A program made the translations under genes and the position numbers. The notes under the pieces are model-generated. The model was not told where the DNA came from. It ran no database searches and saw only the letters and a program-made list of their open reading frames with translations. Shown here piece by piece: positions 42,570 through 51,689 of a stretch of DNA of 64,000 bases. This DNA comes from Gaetbulibacter sp. S0825 (GTDB lineage: Bacteria > Bacteroidota > Bacteroidia > Flavobacteriales > Flavobacteriaceae): NCBI RefSeq assembly GCF_011777505.1, contig NZ_JAATJT010000001.1, positions 930,001 to 994,000 on the forward strand. The letters run 5' to 3'. Numbering within the stretch: position 1 is the first letter of the stretch; every line of letters begins with the position of its first letter.

Positions 42570-45197
42570 TTAAAATTGTTGCCCAATTATAAAGTGTGTT
42601 TCCCATCCATGCTTTACAGTTTGTCCAGGTAAAGGATCAAATCCATGCCCAAAATCTATACCTAATAATCCAAATGCAGGCATAAACAATCTAATACCTA
42701 AACCAGCCGAACGCTTTAGAGCAAATGGGTTATAGTCTCTAAAACTATCATACGATGCACCGGCTTCTAAAAAGGCTAATGCGAAAATTTTTGCTTGTTG
42801 CGATTTTAAGGTTATTGGGTATCTTAATTCTAAAGAGAATTTATTGTAAATAGTTCCACCATCTTGTGATGATAATGATTGGTTTGGGTATCCTCTTAAA
42901 GCAATGGCTTCTCTGCCATCTAAACTGTAAGTTCCCATGCCATCACCTCCTAGGAAATAGCGTTCAAATGGAATTACACCTCGGTCATTATTATATGCGC
43001 CTAAGAATCCAAATTCCATTTTAGGGCGTAATACCATGTCCCCAACAACTCTAGTGTACCATTCACCATTAAATTTTACTTTATAAAACTCTAGCCATTT
43101 AAAGCGTTCTTGATCTATTTCTGCAATTCTATTCGCTGCTTCAGTTCTAATAGAGTTGGAGTTAGTCGTATTATTTTGAATTTCCAATTGATCTTCTCTT
43201 TCTTCTTTCAATCCCGTATAATCAATTTTGTTAAATGCTGAATACGGTAAAGACAATTTGGCAGTAATACCAAATTTAGAACCACCTGTTGGATAAATAG
43301 GGTCGAAATTTGTATCATCTCTACTTAAACCAATAGTATATGCTAAGTTGTTAGCTGATCCATCACCGAAAGTAAATAAGCCAGTATTATAATTTTTTAA
43401 ATCGTAATGCTGAAAACTTATGGCTTGCGATAAGACAAAGAAATCATCAGGGACTGTTAATCTTTTTGCAAGTCCAACAGAAAGCCCTGTAATGTTAAAG
43501 CGTCTGTCTTTGTCTGCATCTCTTGTTAATGGATTATACAAAAACTGTTTTGTATGAGAAATAGATGTTGAAAAACTCACAGGTTTTTTACCACCAAACC
43601 AAGGCTCTGAAAATGAAAAGCTATAAGTTTGGTAAAATCTACTTGCTTGTAAACGAAGGGCTAGTTTTTGTCCATCTCCCATAGGAATTGGTTGGTAAGC
43701 TTCTTTTTTAAAGATATCTTTTATAGAAAAGTTGTTAAATGATAATCCTAAAGTACCAATAAAGCCACCGCCACCGTATCCGCCTTGTAATTCTATTTGA
43801 CTCGAACCGCGCTCAACTACAGAGTATTCCATACTTAATGTACCATCATTAGGGTTAGGATCTACAAAATTAGGCACTATTTGTTGTGCATCGAAAAAGC
43901 CTAATTGCCCTAATTCACGAATAGTACGAAGCACATCTGCTTTACTGTATCTTTGCCCTGGACGTGTTCTAATTTCTCTATAAATAACATGGTCGTTTGT
44001 TTTGTCGTTTCCAACAACCGATATTTTATCAAAATATGCTGGTTTACCTTCAACAATTCTAATTTCCATGTCGATAACATTACCATCAGCACTAGTTTCA
44101 ACAGGGGTTATATTTGAAAATAAATAACCGTTATTTTGATATAGGTTTGCTAAATCGTTCCCGTCTGGTTTGGTTTCGTCTTGGATTCTTTTTTCTAATT
44201 CGACACCATTATAAGTATCTCCTTTATCAATTCTCAAAATGGTGTTTAATTGTTTATCGGTATAAACGGTATTCCCTAAGAATTTTATATCACCATAAGT
44301 ATATTTTTCGCCTTCTTCTAATTGTATGTTTAAGGAAACTGTATTATCTGCATTGTAAATTAAAGAGTCGGATATGATTCGCGCATCTCTATAACCGTTT
44401 TCTTTGTATTTATCAACAATACTGGTTAAATCTTCATTAAAGTCTGCTTCAATATATTTTGAACGTTTAAAAACTCTAATAGGATTCTTTTTCTTAGTGT
44501 TTTTCATGGCCTTTCTTAGCTTTTTCCCACTAAGCTTTTCGTTGCCATTAAACACAATATCTTTTACTTTTACTTTGTCACCTTTATCTATGTTAAGCTT
44601 CATGTTCACCCTTTGCTTATCGATAGAATCAGTTACTTCAGATGTTGTAATAACAACATCTGCTTTTAAAAAGCCTTTCTTTTGGTAAGAGCTCTCTAAA
44701 TAATTTTTGGTGGTTGTAATTAGATTTTCGGTAACCTTTACTCCTGGGATGAGCTTATTGTCTTTTATAATATCATCGAATTTAGATTTCTTGACACCAA
44801 CAATATTTACATCTTTTAGCTCTGGAAGATCTCTTAGTTTAATTTCGAGATTAGCCACATTACCGTCTTCAATACTACTTATAAATATTTCTATATCACT
44901 AAATAAGTTTAATTTCCATAGTTTTTTTACTGCTTCACTAATTTTTGAAAGTGAAGCTCTTGGTACAGTAATTTCTTGACCTGCTCTTAATCCAGAATAT
45001 GTTATTACAGATTCCGCATTAAAACTCGTGCTTCCAGTAACGGTAATTTCGCCAATGGTATAGGTTGTTGAGTTTTCGGTATTTTCTATTTGTGCAGATA
45101 CAGTTATGCTGCTAAATATAAAGGCAATAAATAAAAGTCTAGTAATATTTGCTCTCAATAGTTTAATATTAGCTAAGTTGTTCACTCGTTTTTCCAA
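42570..45197 (-). CDS. bamA: Outer-membrane protein assembly factor BamA
   Basis: Central component of the machine that folds and inserts outer-membrane beta-barrels. 875 residues. A signal peptide ends TVSAQ, and about five POTRA domains follow to about residue 460 (GEITVTGSTSFNAESVITYSG, ELKDVNIVGVKKSKFDDII, GDIKFLGNTVYTDKQLNTIL, YFDKISVVGNDKTNDHVIYR). The C-terminal barrel (about 490-875) has ERYFLGGDGMGTYSLDG and RGYPNQSLS near the lid-lock region. The last residues FIIGQQF give the terminal aromatic. The 45197 start is TTG and overlaps uppS; a TTG at 45158, just after the uppS stop, also gives a full signal peptide. Confidence 0.95.
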   Translation of the reverse strand: MEKRVNNLANIKLLRANITRLLFIAFIFSSITVSAQIENTENSTTYTIGEITVTGSTSFNAESVITYSGLRAGQEITVPRASLSKISEAVKKLWKLNLFSDIEIFISSIEDGNVANLEIKLRDLPELKDVNIVGVKKSKFDDIIKDNKLIPGVKVTENLITTTKNYLESSYQKKGFLKADVVITTSEVTDSIDKQRVNMKLNIDKGDKVKVKDIVFNGNEKLSGKKLRKAMKNTKKKNPIRVFKRSKYIEADFNEDLTSIVDKYKENGYRDARIISDSLIYNADNTVSLNIQLEEGEKYTYGDIKFLGNTVYTDKQLNTILRIDKGDTYNGVELEKRIQDETKPDGNDLANLYQNNGYLFSNITPVETSADGNVIDMEIRIVEGKPAYFDKISVVGNDKTNDHVIYREIRTRPGQRYSKADVLRTIRELGQLGFFDAQQIVPNFVDPNPNDGTLSMEYSVVERGSSQIELQGGYGGGGFIGTLGLSFNNFSIKDIFKKEAYQPIPMGDGQKLALRLQASRFYQTYSFSFSEPWFGGKKPVSFSTSISHTKQFLYNPLTRDADKDRRFNITGLSVGLAKRLTVPDDFFVLSQAISFQHYDLKNYNTGLFTFGDGSANNLAYTIGLSRDDTNFDPIYPTGGSKFGITAKLSLPYSAFNKIDYTGLKEEREDQLEIQNNTTNSNSIRTEAANRIAEIDQERFKWLEFYKVKFNGEWYTRVVGDMVLRPKMEFGFLGAYNNDRGVIPFERYFLGGDGMGTYSLDGREAIALRGYPNQSLSSQDGGTIYNKFSLELRYPITLKSQQAKIFALAFLEAGASYDSFRDYNPFALKRSAGLGIRLFMPAFGLLGIDFGHGFDPLPGQTVKHGWETHFIIGQQF

Positions 45198-45909
45198 ATC
45201 GTCTTTCTCTTTGTTGATAGTTTATTATGGCTTCATACAAATGTTGCTTTGTAAAATCTGGCCAAAATACATTTGTAAAATATAATTCGGCATAAGCAAT
45301 TTGCCATAATAAGAAATTGCTTATACGTTGTTCGCCACTAGTTCTAATTAATAAATCTACGTCTGGCAAATTTTGCGTGTAAAGATGCTCATTAATTACC
45401 GATTCATCAATTTTTTCTGGCGAAATTATATTATTTTTAACTTTAATACTTATTTGTTTAACAGTATTTATCAATTCATCCCTAGAACCATAACTTAAAG
45501 CAAGCGTTAAGGTTAAGCGATTGTTAGATTTTGTTAACTCTATAACATCTATAAGTTCATTATATACCTTTAAAGGCAAGGCTTTAAGGTCTCCTATGGC
45601 GTTAAGTTTTATATTGTTTTTTTGAAGTGTTTTTATTTCCTTTTTCAAGGATGAAATTAGTAGCTTCATAAGGGTTTGAACTTCAATTTTTGGTCTGTTC
45701 CAGTTTTCGGTAGAAAAGGCATATAGTGTTAAAAATTTAACACCAAGTTCTGCAGAACCCTCTACAACTTCTTTAACTGTTTTACTTCCTTTTTCGTGAC
45801 CAAATAAGCGTAATTTACCTTTTTCTTTAGCCCAACGACCGTTACCATCCATAATAATGGCAATATGTTGAGGGAGGTGGTCTATATGTATTTGCTCTTT
45901 TTTATCCAC
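45169..45909 (-). CDS. uppS: Isoprenyl (undecaprenyl diphosphate) synthase
   Basis: Cis-prenyltransferase that makes the undecaprenyl carrier lipid for peptidoglycan and O-antigen. Conserved motifs are HIAIIMDGNGRWAKEKG with the catalytic Asp, LFGHEKGSKTVKEVV, LTLYAFSTENWNRP, LTLALSYGSRDELI, and the C-terminal DLLIRTSGEQRISNFLLWQIAYAE. I chose the GTG at 45909 (246 residues, DKKEQIHIDHLPQ after the start), one base after the preceding stop, since it gives the usual family N-terminus. An upstream in-frame TTG at 45942 would extend it by 11 residues and overlap the DUF6089 gene. Confidence 0.94.
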   Translation of the reverse strand: MDKKEQIHIDHLPQHIAIIMDGNGRWAKEKGKLRLFGHEKGSKTVKEVVEGSAELGVKFLTLYAFSTENWNRPKIEVQTLMKLLISSLKKEIKTLQKNNIKLNAIGDLKALPLKVYNELIDVIELTKSNNRLTLTLALSYGSRDELINTVKQISIKVKNNIISPEKIDESVINEHLYTQNLPDVDLLIRTSGEQRISNFLLWQIAYAELYFTNVFWPDFTKQHLYEAIINYQQRERRFGKTSEQLS

Positions 45910-45910
45910 G

Positions 45911-46597
45911 TTAAAAATCGCAGTAACAGGGTTTTCGTGCAAAGGTATAAGTTAAAGTGATACCTGTAAACATATACCAATCATTATTGTTTAAATTTCC
46001 AAAACTGTAATTGAAAAGTGATGGTCTTTCGGGGAAATTACCGTCAAGCTCATCGGAAAATGTGTAGCGAACTCCAATTTCGGCAGCGATTAAGATATGA
46101 TCAGTTATTGTTGTTTTATAGCCTATTGCCATTGGGATTCCAGGAGCCCAACTTGATGTGTTTTCAGAGGCTTGAATACCATTTCTAAAATAATAATTGT
46201 CATGCTTTGTAAAAGAAACACCTGTATAGATGTATGGTGTAGATTTATTACCATCATTATGAAGGTTAAAATCAAAAAACGTAAATTCCATACCTAATGC
46301 TACCTCTAGAATACTTCCATTAAATGAATAATCCCTTTCAATCCTCCTAGGATCGTCCGATTTGTAATCTTGCGCATCTAAATCGGAAAAAATCACAGAC
46401 AGCCTGTAAGAGTGTCTAGGGCTTCTATTCCATTTAAAAACGCCTCCAAACGCTGGTTGATTGGGAGCAATATATTTTGTTGAACCTACATCGCCAATTA
46501 AATTACTGCCACCAGCAAAAACACCAACCTCATAAATTTGGCCATAATTTAATTGACTGCTTAAAACGCACATAATAAAAATGGTTAAATACCTCAT
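45911..46597 (-). CDS. DUF6089-type outer-membrane beta-barrel protein
   Basis: 228 residues with a signal peptide ending around LNYGQ. The mature protein starts IYEVGVFAGGSNLIGDVGS, then runs through alternating strands with aromatic ends (RHSYRLSVIFSDLDAQD, ALGMEFTFFDFNLH, NDWYMFTGITLTYTFARKPCYCDF). It resembles small OmpA-like 8-stranded porins found in front of uppS-bamA in Flavobacteriaceae. Function unknown; probably an outer-membrane structural protein. First gene of the uppS-bamA transcript with a good -7 element. Confidence 0.82.
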   Translation of the reverse strand: MRYLTIFIMCVLSSQLNYGQIYEVGVFAGGSNLIGDVGSTKYIAPNQPAFGGVFKWNRSPRHSYRLSVIFSDLDAQDYKSDDPRRIERDYSFNGSILEVALGMEFTFFDFNLHNDGNKSTPYIYTGVSFTKHDNYYFRNGIQASENTSSWAPGIPMAIGYKTTITDHILIAAEIGVRYTFSDELDGNFPERPSLFNYSFGNLNNNDWYMFTGITLTYTFARKPCYCDF

Positions 46598-46614
46598 AGA
46601 TGTTCAAAAGTTTG

Positions 46615-46622
46615 CAAATATA
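46615..46622 (-). promoter_or_regulatory. -7 element of the DUF6089-uppS-bamA operon
   Basis: On the minus strand TATATTTG matches TAnnTTTG and lies 17 bases before the ATG at 46597, so the leader would be about 12 bases. No good TTG box was seen. Confidence 0.5.
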
Positions 46623-46694
46623 ATAAATAAGATGAGCCTATTATAATTTGTTGTTTAGTATTACAGATAAACACCAATTAAGAAAATTTATTGT

Positions 46695-47579
46695 CTAATT
46701 CCGTTTATCTTCACCCCAAAGAAGTTTATTGCGAAGTGTACTTAAAAAACTCTCACTGTTTAGTTCAATCATTTTAATTTTGAAGTCGGCTAATTTTATA
46801 ATAACAGTTGAGTTATTATCTAGAGTAGCAATTCTTGAGTCTAGCGAAACCAGATAGCTGTCTTCTCTTCCGCTTACTCTCAATTTTATTTCGGTAGAGT
46901 TTTGAATGACTAATGGTCTAGCATTTAAATTGTGCGGTGCTATTGGAGTTAATGTAATGCTATCTGATTCAGGCATTATCACAGGACCTCCACAACTTAA
47001 AGAATAGCCTGTAGAGCCCGTAGGCGTTGAAATAATGAGCCCATCTGCCCAATACGAGGTTAAATATTCATTATTTAAACTTGTTTCAACCGTTATCATA
47101 GAGGTTGTGTTTTTTCTACTTACGGCAATTTCATTTAGTGCAGCATTAAACTCAAATAGCGACTCATTTTCAGGATCTGTACTTATAGTGAGTAGGCTTC
47201 TTTCAGAGATTCTATAATTCCCTTTAACAATATCATCAATGGCTTTTGCAATATTATTTTTTTGGATGGTTGCCAAAAAACCTAAGCGCCCAGTATTGAT
47301 ACCAATAATTGGAATGTTTAAATCACGGACATAAGTGACAGCTCTTAATATGGTGCCATCACCACCAATACTAATAAATAAATCAAAAGAGTTGTCTAAT
47401 TCTTTAAAGGTATTAAAGTCCTTGATAATTTCCCGAATGCTTTCTTCTTGTTTAATAGACTTAAAAAAGGAGGTTTCAATATAAACATCAAATGATTTTT
47501 TATGACAAATTTGAAAAAGGCTTTCAATGGGAATCAATGAGCTTTTTTGATACACTTGACCATATATAGCAACTTTCAT
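46695..47579 (-). CDS. nadK: NAD kinase
   Basis: Phosphorylates NAD to NADP. 294 residues, normal length. The GGDG motif (residues 72-75 in ISIGGDGTILRAV), INTGRLGFLAT, ALNEIAVSR and DGLIISTPTGSTGYSLSCGGPV are all intact. The gene begins 4 bases after the CBS-domain gene, so the two form one operon. Confidence 0.96.
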   Translation of the reverse strand: MKVAIYGQVYQKSSLIPIESLFQICHKKSFDVYIETSFFKSIKQEESIREIIKDFNTFKELDNSFDLFISIGGDGTILRAVTYVRDLNIPIIGINTGRLGFLATIQKNNIAKAIDDIVKGNYRISERSLLTISTDPENESLFEFNAALNEIAVSRKNTTSMITVETSLNNEYLTSYWADGLIISTPTGSTGYSLSCGGPVIMPESDSITLTPIAPHNLNARPLVIQNSTEIKLRVSGREDSYLVSLDSRIATLDNNSTVIIKLADFKIKMIELNSESFLSTLRNKLLWGEDKRN

Positions 47580-47583
47580 GAAC

Positions 47584-48240
47584 TTACAAGTTTAAGTATT
47601 TGTTTAAATAATCCGAGCGATCTTTAAGGTTTTGAACAAATGTATCGTCCTCATGACCAGAAATAATGTTATAACTATAGCGCCTAAAACTCTGGATAAT
47701 ATCGTTTAGTCCTGTATTTCCAATTTTTAGTGTTATTTGCACCATGTCATTTTCTGTTTTTGAAATAAATGTACCTAAAAGTTTTCCGTTATTGGATTCG
47801 ACAATTTGGCAAATTTCGCTAAAAGAGTAATCATTATAGCCTTTTTCTACAATCAAAATTCCACCAGGTTCCGAGAAAAAAGGCGTTTGATTGAACATTG
47901 ATATAATATCATTAAGCTCATAGTATCCTAAATACTCATTGTTGTCGCTTAAAACAGGCATGATATTGGTGTCTTTTTGAGCAAAAGCTTCCAAAACATC
48001 CAGCCAAAGCGTAGACCTTCGCACAAAAAACCCTTCAAGTGTATATAAATATTCTGCTATGGGTTTGCCCGAATCAAAGCAATGTGCATCGGTTTCAGAG
48101 AGACATCCAATATAAATTCCTTCTTTTTGAATAGGAATATGTGAATATGTTAACTGGTTAAAAAGCTGTTGCGCCTCACCAATATTGCTGGTGGCTTTTA
48201 GTGGTTTTATATCATTGATAATATACTCGCTTAAAGGCAT
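47584..48240 (-). CDS. CBS domain protein
   Basis: 218 residues. A tandem CBS pair covers about residues 1-125 (SEYIINDIKPLKATSNIGEAQQLF; DVLEAFAQKDTNIMPVLSDNNEYLGYYELNDI). An ACT-like or ferredoxin-like C-terminal domain follows, about 140-205 (GGILIVEKGYNDYSFSEICQI, NDMVQITLKIGN). CBS pairs bind adenosine nucleotides, so a regulatory sensor role for the adjacent NAD kinase is possible, but this is inferred from position only. No signal peptide. Divergent from pdxJ. Confidence 0.88.
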   Translation of the reverse strand: MPLSEYIINDIKPLKATSNIGEAQQLFNQLTYSHIPIQKEGIYIGCLSETDAHCFDSGKPIAEYLYTLEGFFVRRSTLWLDVLEAFAQKDTNIMPVLSDNNEYLGYYELNDIISMFNQTPFFSEPGGILIVEKGYNDYSFSEICQIVESNNGKLLGTFISKTENDMVQITLKIGNTGLNDIIQSFRRYSYNIISGHEDDTFVQNLKDRSDYLNKYLNL

Positions 48241-48304
48241 AATTTAGGTTTGTTATTAACTGCAAAATAATCAAAAATAAGTACAATAAGCGTAACTTAC
48301 TTTG

Positions 48305-48312
48305 TATTTTTG
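48305..48312 (+). promoter_or_regulatory. Possible -7 element of the pdxJ operon
   Basis: TATTTTTG matches TAnnTTTG and is 17 bases before the ATG at 48330. No TTG box at the expected distance. Confidence 0.45.
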
Positions 48313-48329
48313 TCTTTAAAATTTTACTG

Positions 48330-49043
48330 ATGACAAAGTTAAGTGTAAACATTAATAAGATAGCAACGTTGCGAAATTCAAGAGGGGGAAATACACCAAA
48401 TGTAGTCCAATTTGCTAATGATGTTCAAGAATTTGGAGCCGAAGGTGTGACCATTCATCCGCGTCCTGACGAGCGTCATATTAGATATCAAGATGCTCAC
48501 GATTTAAAGCCAGTTGTTTATACCGAATATAATATTGAAGGTAATCCTATTCCAAAATTTGTCGATATGGTTTTAGACATTAAACCAACACAAGTCACAT
48601 TAGTGCCCGATGCTGTAGATGCCATAACAAGCAATGCTGGTTGGGATACCATTAAACATAGAGAATTTTTAACAGAAATTATTAAAGAATTTAAAAACAA
48701 CGGTATAAGAACTTCTATTTTTTTAGATCCAGTTATTGCTCAAGTGGATGGAGCTATGGAAACTGGAACAGATAGGATTGAATTATACACCGAAGCTTTT
48801 GCACATCAATACAGCCTAGGGAACAAAAAGGCTATTGAATCATATACAAAATGTGCTGTTAGATGTAATGATTTAGGATTAGGTATAAATGCAGGACATG
48901 ACTTATCACTAGAAAACATCAAGTTTTTTAAAGATAACATACCAAATCTTTTAGAAGTTTCTATTGGACATGCATTGATTTCCGAAAGTTTATACTTAGG
49001 AGCAGAAAACGTTGTACAAATGTATTTACATAAACTTAAATAA
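48330..49043 (+). CDS. pdxJ: Pyridoxine 5'-phosphate synthase
   Basis: Condenses 3-amino-2-oxopropyl phosphate with deoxyxylulose 5-phosphate in the last ring-forming step of vitamin B6 synthesis. 237 residues, a TIM barrel of typical size. Conserved segments are LSVNINKIATLRNSRGGNTP at the start, GVTIHPRPDERHIRYQDAHDL with active-site His and Glu, LFVLDPV-like SIFLDPVIAQ, and GINAGHDLSLENI with the phosphate loop near EVSIGHALISESL. The stop overlaps the next start by one base. Confidence 0.96.
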   Translation: MTKLSVNINKIATLRNSRGGNTPNVVQFANDVQEFGAEGVTIHPRPDERHIRYQDAHDLKPVVYTEYNIEGNPIPKFVDMVLDIKPTQVTLVPDAVDAITSNAGWDTIKHREFLTEIIKEFKNNGIRTSIFLDPVIAQVDGAMETGTDRIELYTEAFAHQYSLGNKKAIESYTKCAVRCNDLGLGINAGHDLSLENIKFFKDNIPNLLEVSIGHALISESLYLGAENVVQMYLHKLK

Positions 49044-49813
49044 TGTTGTTGCACTCAAATACAATAGGAGAGGGAAAACCATTTGTAATCCTTCATGGTT
49101 TTTTAGGAATGGGTGACAACTGGAAAACCCTTGGTAAACAATTTAGCGAACAAGGTTATGAGGTTCATTTGGTGGATCAACGTAATCATGGACGAAGTTT
49201 TCATGATGAAGATTTTGATTACGATATTCTTGCTGAAGACTTAAAAAAATACTGCGACCATCATAAATTAGAGAATATTATTCTTTTAGGTCATTCTATG
49301 GGAGGAAAAACAGCTATGCTATTTGCAGCAAAATACCCAGAAAAAGTAAAAAAATTAATAGTTGCCGATATTTCTCCACGCTTTTATCCAATACATCATG
49401 ATGCAATTTTAGAAGGGTTAGGGTCGCTAGATTTAAATCATATAAAATCCAGAACAGAAGCAGATAAACAACTTTCAAAATATGTTTCGAATTTTGGAAT
49501 AAGACAGTTTTTGTTAAAGAACTTGTATTGGGTAGAAAAAGGTAAACTAGGGTTAAGAATTAATTTGGAAATATTAACCAAAAACGTCTCTGAAGTAGGC
49601 GAAGCATTACCAATTCACTTAAAATTTGATGGAGATACGTTGTTTTTACGTGGTGATCGATCGGAATATATTGTAGCTAATGACGAACACTTAATAAAAA
49701 TGCAATTTCCTAAAGCATCAATTTCTACAGTGTGTAAAGCTGGTCATTGGTTGCATGCCGAAAACCCTAAGGAGTTTTATCAATACGTTATGGATTTTAT
49801 AGAAGAAAACTAA
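49043..49813 (+). CDS. Alpha/beta-fold hydrolase
   Basis: 256 residues with no signal peptide. The oxyanion loop is LHGFLGMGDNWKTL. The nucleophile elbow is LLGHSMGGKTAML with S85. The acid is likely in LFLRGDRSEYI, and the histidine is H235 in AGHWLHAENP. The pattern resembles the YbfF/ABHD11-type esterase group (VDQRNHGRSFHDEDF). The physiological ester is unknown. It overlaps pdxJ by one base, so the two are co-translated. Confidence 0.9.
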   Translation: MLLHSNTIGEGKPFVILHGFLGMGDNWKTLGKQFSEQGYEVHLVDQRNHGRSFHDEDFDYDILAEDLKKYCDHHKLENIILLGHSMGGKTAMLFAAKYPEKVKKLIVADISPRFYPIHHDAILEGLGSLDLNHIKSRTEADKQLSKYVSNFGIRQFLLKNLYWVEKGKLGLRINLEILTKNVSEVGEALPIHLKFDGDTLFLRGDRSEYIVANDEHLIKMQFPKASISTVCKAGHWLHAENPKEFYQYVMDFIEEN

Positions 49814-49850
49814 TATTTTGTATCTTGAGTCAAATTAAAAAATAATATAG

Positions 49851-50201
49851 ATGAAACTATTAATGAAACTCGTATTAAGTGCTATTGCAGTAATTATTTT
49901 AGCAAAATTATTGCCTGGAGTAACACTTGATGACACTTTTACGACACCTTTAATTGTTGCTTTAGTTTTAGCAATATTAAATGTGTTGGTAAAACCAATA
50001 TTAATTATTTTAACCTTGCCTATTACCATCCTAACCTTAGGGTTATTTTTGTTAGTAGTAAACGCTTTAATTATATTATTGGCTGATAAGTTAATTGATG
50101 GTTTCCAAGTGTCTAGTATATGGACAGCTATTCTTTTTAGCTTGTTACTTTCGTTTTTACAATCCATCTTATATTCTGTATTAAAAGAAGATAAAAAATA
50201 G
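49851..50201 (+). CDS. Phage holin family-type small membrane protein (Phage_holin_4_2 like)
   Basis: 116 residues made of four hydrophobic helices separated by short charged turns. The mid-protein motif LNVLVKPILIILTLPITILTLGLF is typical of this family, which is common on bacterial chromosomes and is named for similarity to phage holins. No other phage genes are near, so a lysis role is not implied. Function unknown. Lies 37 bases after the hydrolase gene. Confidence 0.85.
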   Translation: MKLLMKLVLSAIAVIILAKLLPGVTLDDTFTTPLIVALVLAILNVLVKPILIILTLPITILTLGLFLLVVNALIILLADKLIDGFQVSSIWTAILFSLLLSFLQSILYSVLKEDKK

Positions 50202-50225
50202 ACTGAACTTCAGTCTATTAAAACT

Positions 50226-50255
50226 TTGTTCAATCTCAAAAATATCGTACTTTTG
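50226..50255 (+). promoter_or_regulatory. Bacteroidetes-type promoter of tig
   Basis: TTG at 50226-50228 and TACTTTTG at 50248-50255, with a 19-base spacer, match the TTG / TAnnTTTG consensus fully. It lies 24 bases before the tig ATG. Confidence 0.8.
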
Positions 50256-50279
50256 CAGCCAAATTTTATTTAGGCAAAA

Positions 50280-51605
50280 ATGAATATTACAAGAGAAAAT
50301 ATCGATGCATTAAATGCAGTAGTAAAAGTAGATATTGAAAAAGGCGATTATGCAGATAAAGTAGAGAAAATATTATCTGATTACCGTAAAACTGCAAACA
50401 TTCCAGGTTTTAGAAAGGGACACGTTCCAATGGGAATGGTAAAAAAGCAATATGGAAAGGCTGTATTGGTAGATGAGGTAAATAAATTACTTCAAGATGC
50501 ATTGCACAAATACTTAACCGAAGAAAAACTTGACGTTCTTGGAAATCCGTTGCCAAAAGCACAAGACGATTTAAATTGGGATGCCGATAATTTTACTTTT
50601 GAGTTTGAATTAGGTTTAACGCCTGAGTTCGAAGTGAAGCTTAAAGGGAAAAAAGCCATTACACATTACGATATTGTTGCAGATGATAAAATGATTGATG
50701 ACCAAGTTGAAAACATCCAGAAACAATATGGTAAGTTAATTTCTAAAAACGAAGTTGCAGAAAATGACGAAATCACTGGAACTTTTGTAAACGAAGAAAA
50801 AGAAATTAATAATACTACAACCCTAACTTTAGATAAATTAAAAGGAAAGGTAAATGCCAAAAAATTTATTGGCTCTAAAATAGGTGATGTTATTACCTTA
50901 AAAACAAAAGGGTTATTTAATGATGACCATGATTTAATGAATTTCCTAAAAGTCTCTCGCGAGGATGCTCATGGATTGGCTATTGATGTAGATTTTACAA
51001 TTACGGAAGTAAATACAAGAGAACTTGCCGATTTAGACCAAGAGTTATTCGATAAATTATTTGGTAAGGGTGTTGTAACTTCTGTAACCGAATTAAAAGA
51101 TAAAATTAAAGAAGATGCTGCAAAGCAGTTTGTACAACAATCGGATCAAAAATTATTGAATGATGTAACCGAATATCTAGTTGAAAGCACAAAATTTGAT
51201 TTGCCAGCTGAGTTTTTACAAAAATGGATTCAAACCGCAGGAGAGGAGCCATTAAATGAGGAACAAGCTAAAGAAGAGTATGAAAAATCTGAAAAAGCAA
51301 TGCGCTATCAGTTAATTGAAAGCAAGTTGATTGTAGATAATAATCTTCAAATTAACTTTGAAGATTTAAAAGCTTATACGCATGAAATGATTAAAGGTCA
51401 AATGGCACAATTTGGACAAATGAATCCATCTGAAAAAGAGTTAGATGATATTTCTGCTAGAATACTATCAAATCAAGATGAAGTTAAGCGTTTGTCCGAA
51501 CAATTAACGAGTCAAAAACTATTAGCTTTCTATAAAGAAAATGCAAATCTTAAAACTAAAGAATTGTCTTACGACAAATTTGTTAAGGAAGTTTACGGTT
51601 CATAG
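50280..51605 (+). CDS. tig: Trigger factor, ribosome-associated chaperone
   Basis: 441 residues. The ribosome-binding N-terminal domain (1-110) includes the signature PGFRKGHVPMGMVKKQYG near residue 42. A PPIase-like middle domain (about 150-240) is weakly conserved, which is common in Bacteroidota. The rest is the helical chaperone body. It binds nascent chains at the exit tunnel. It stands before clpP and clpX, an order found in many bacteria, with a terminator between. Confidence 0.93.
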   Translation: MNITRENIDALNAVVKVDIEKGDYADKVEKILSDYRKTANIPGFRKGHVPMGMVKKQYGKAVLVDEVNKLLQDALHKYLTEEKLDVLGNPLPKAQDDLNWDADNFTFEFELGLTPEFEVKLKGKKAITHYDIVADDKMIDDQVENIQKQYGKLISKNEVAENDEITGTFVNEEKEINNTTTLTLDKLKGKVNAKKFIGSKIGDVITLKTKGLFNDDHDLMNFLKVSREDAHGLAIDVDFTITEVNTRELADLDQELFDKLFGKGVVTSVTELKDKIKEDAAKQFVQQSDQKLLNDVTEYLVESTKFDLPAEFLQKWIQTAGEEPLNEEQAKEEYEKSEKAMRYQLIESKLIVDNNLQINFEDLKAYTHEMIKGQMAQFGQMNPSEKELDDISARILSNQDEVKRLSEQLTSQKLLAFYKENANLKTKELSYDKFVKEVYGS

Positions 51606-51628
51606 TTTTAAAAATTCACTATATTTAG

Positions 51629-51661
51629 GCGTTGAATTCATAAGGATTCAACGCTTTTTTT
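51629..51661 (+). terminator. Terminator between tig and clpP
   Basis: The arms GCGTTGAAT (51629-51637) and ATTCAACGC (51646-51654) enclose an 8-base loop and precede seven Ts. It should largely uncouple tig from clpPX. Confidence 0.9.
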
Positions 51662-51689
51662 ATTATCAATTATATCACTTAAAATAACT

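Noticed and set aside
49835-50167. A 110-codon ORF antisense to the holin-like membrane protein
   Set aside because: The sense frame shows a clear four-helix family pattern; the antisense frame has no motif.
49851-50201. The holin-like gene as a sign of prophage
   Set aside because: Neighbours are all housekeeping genes, and this family is common on chromosomes without phage.
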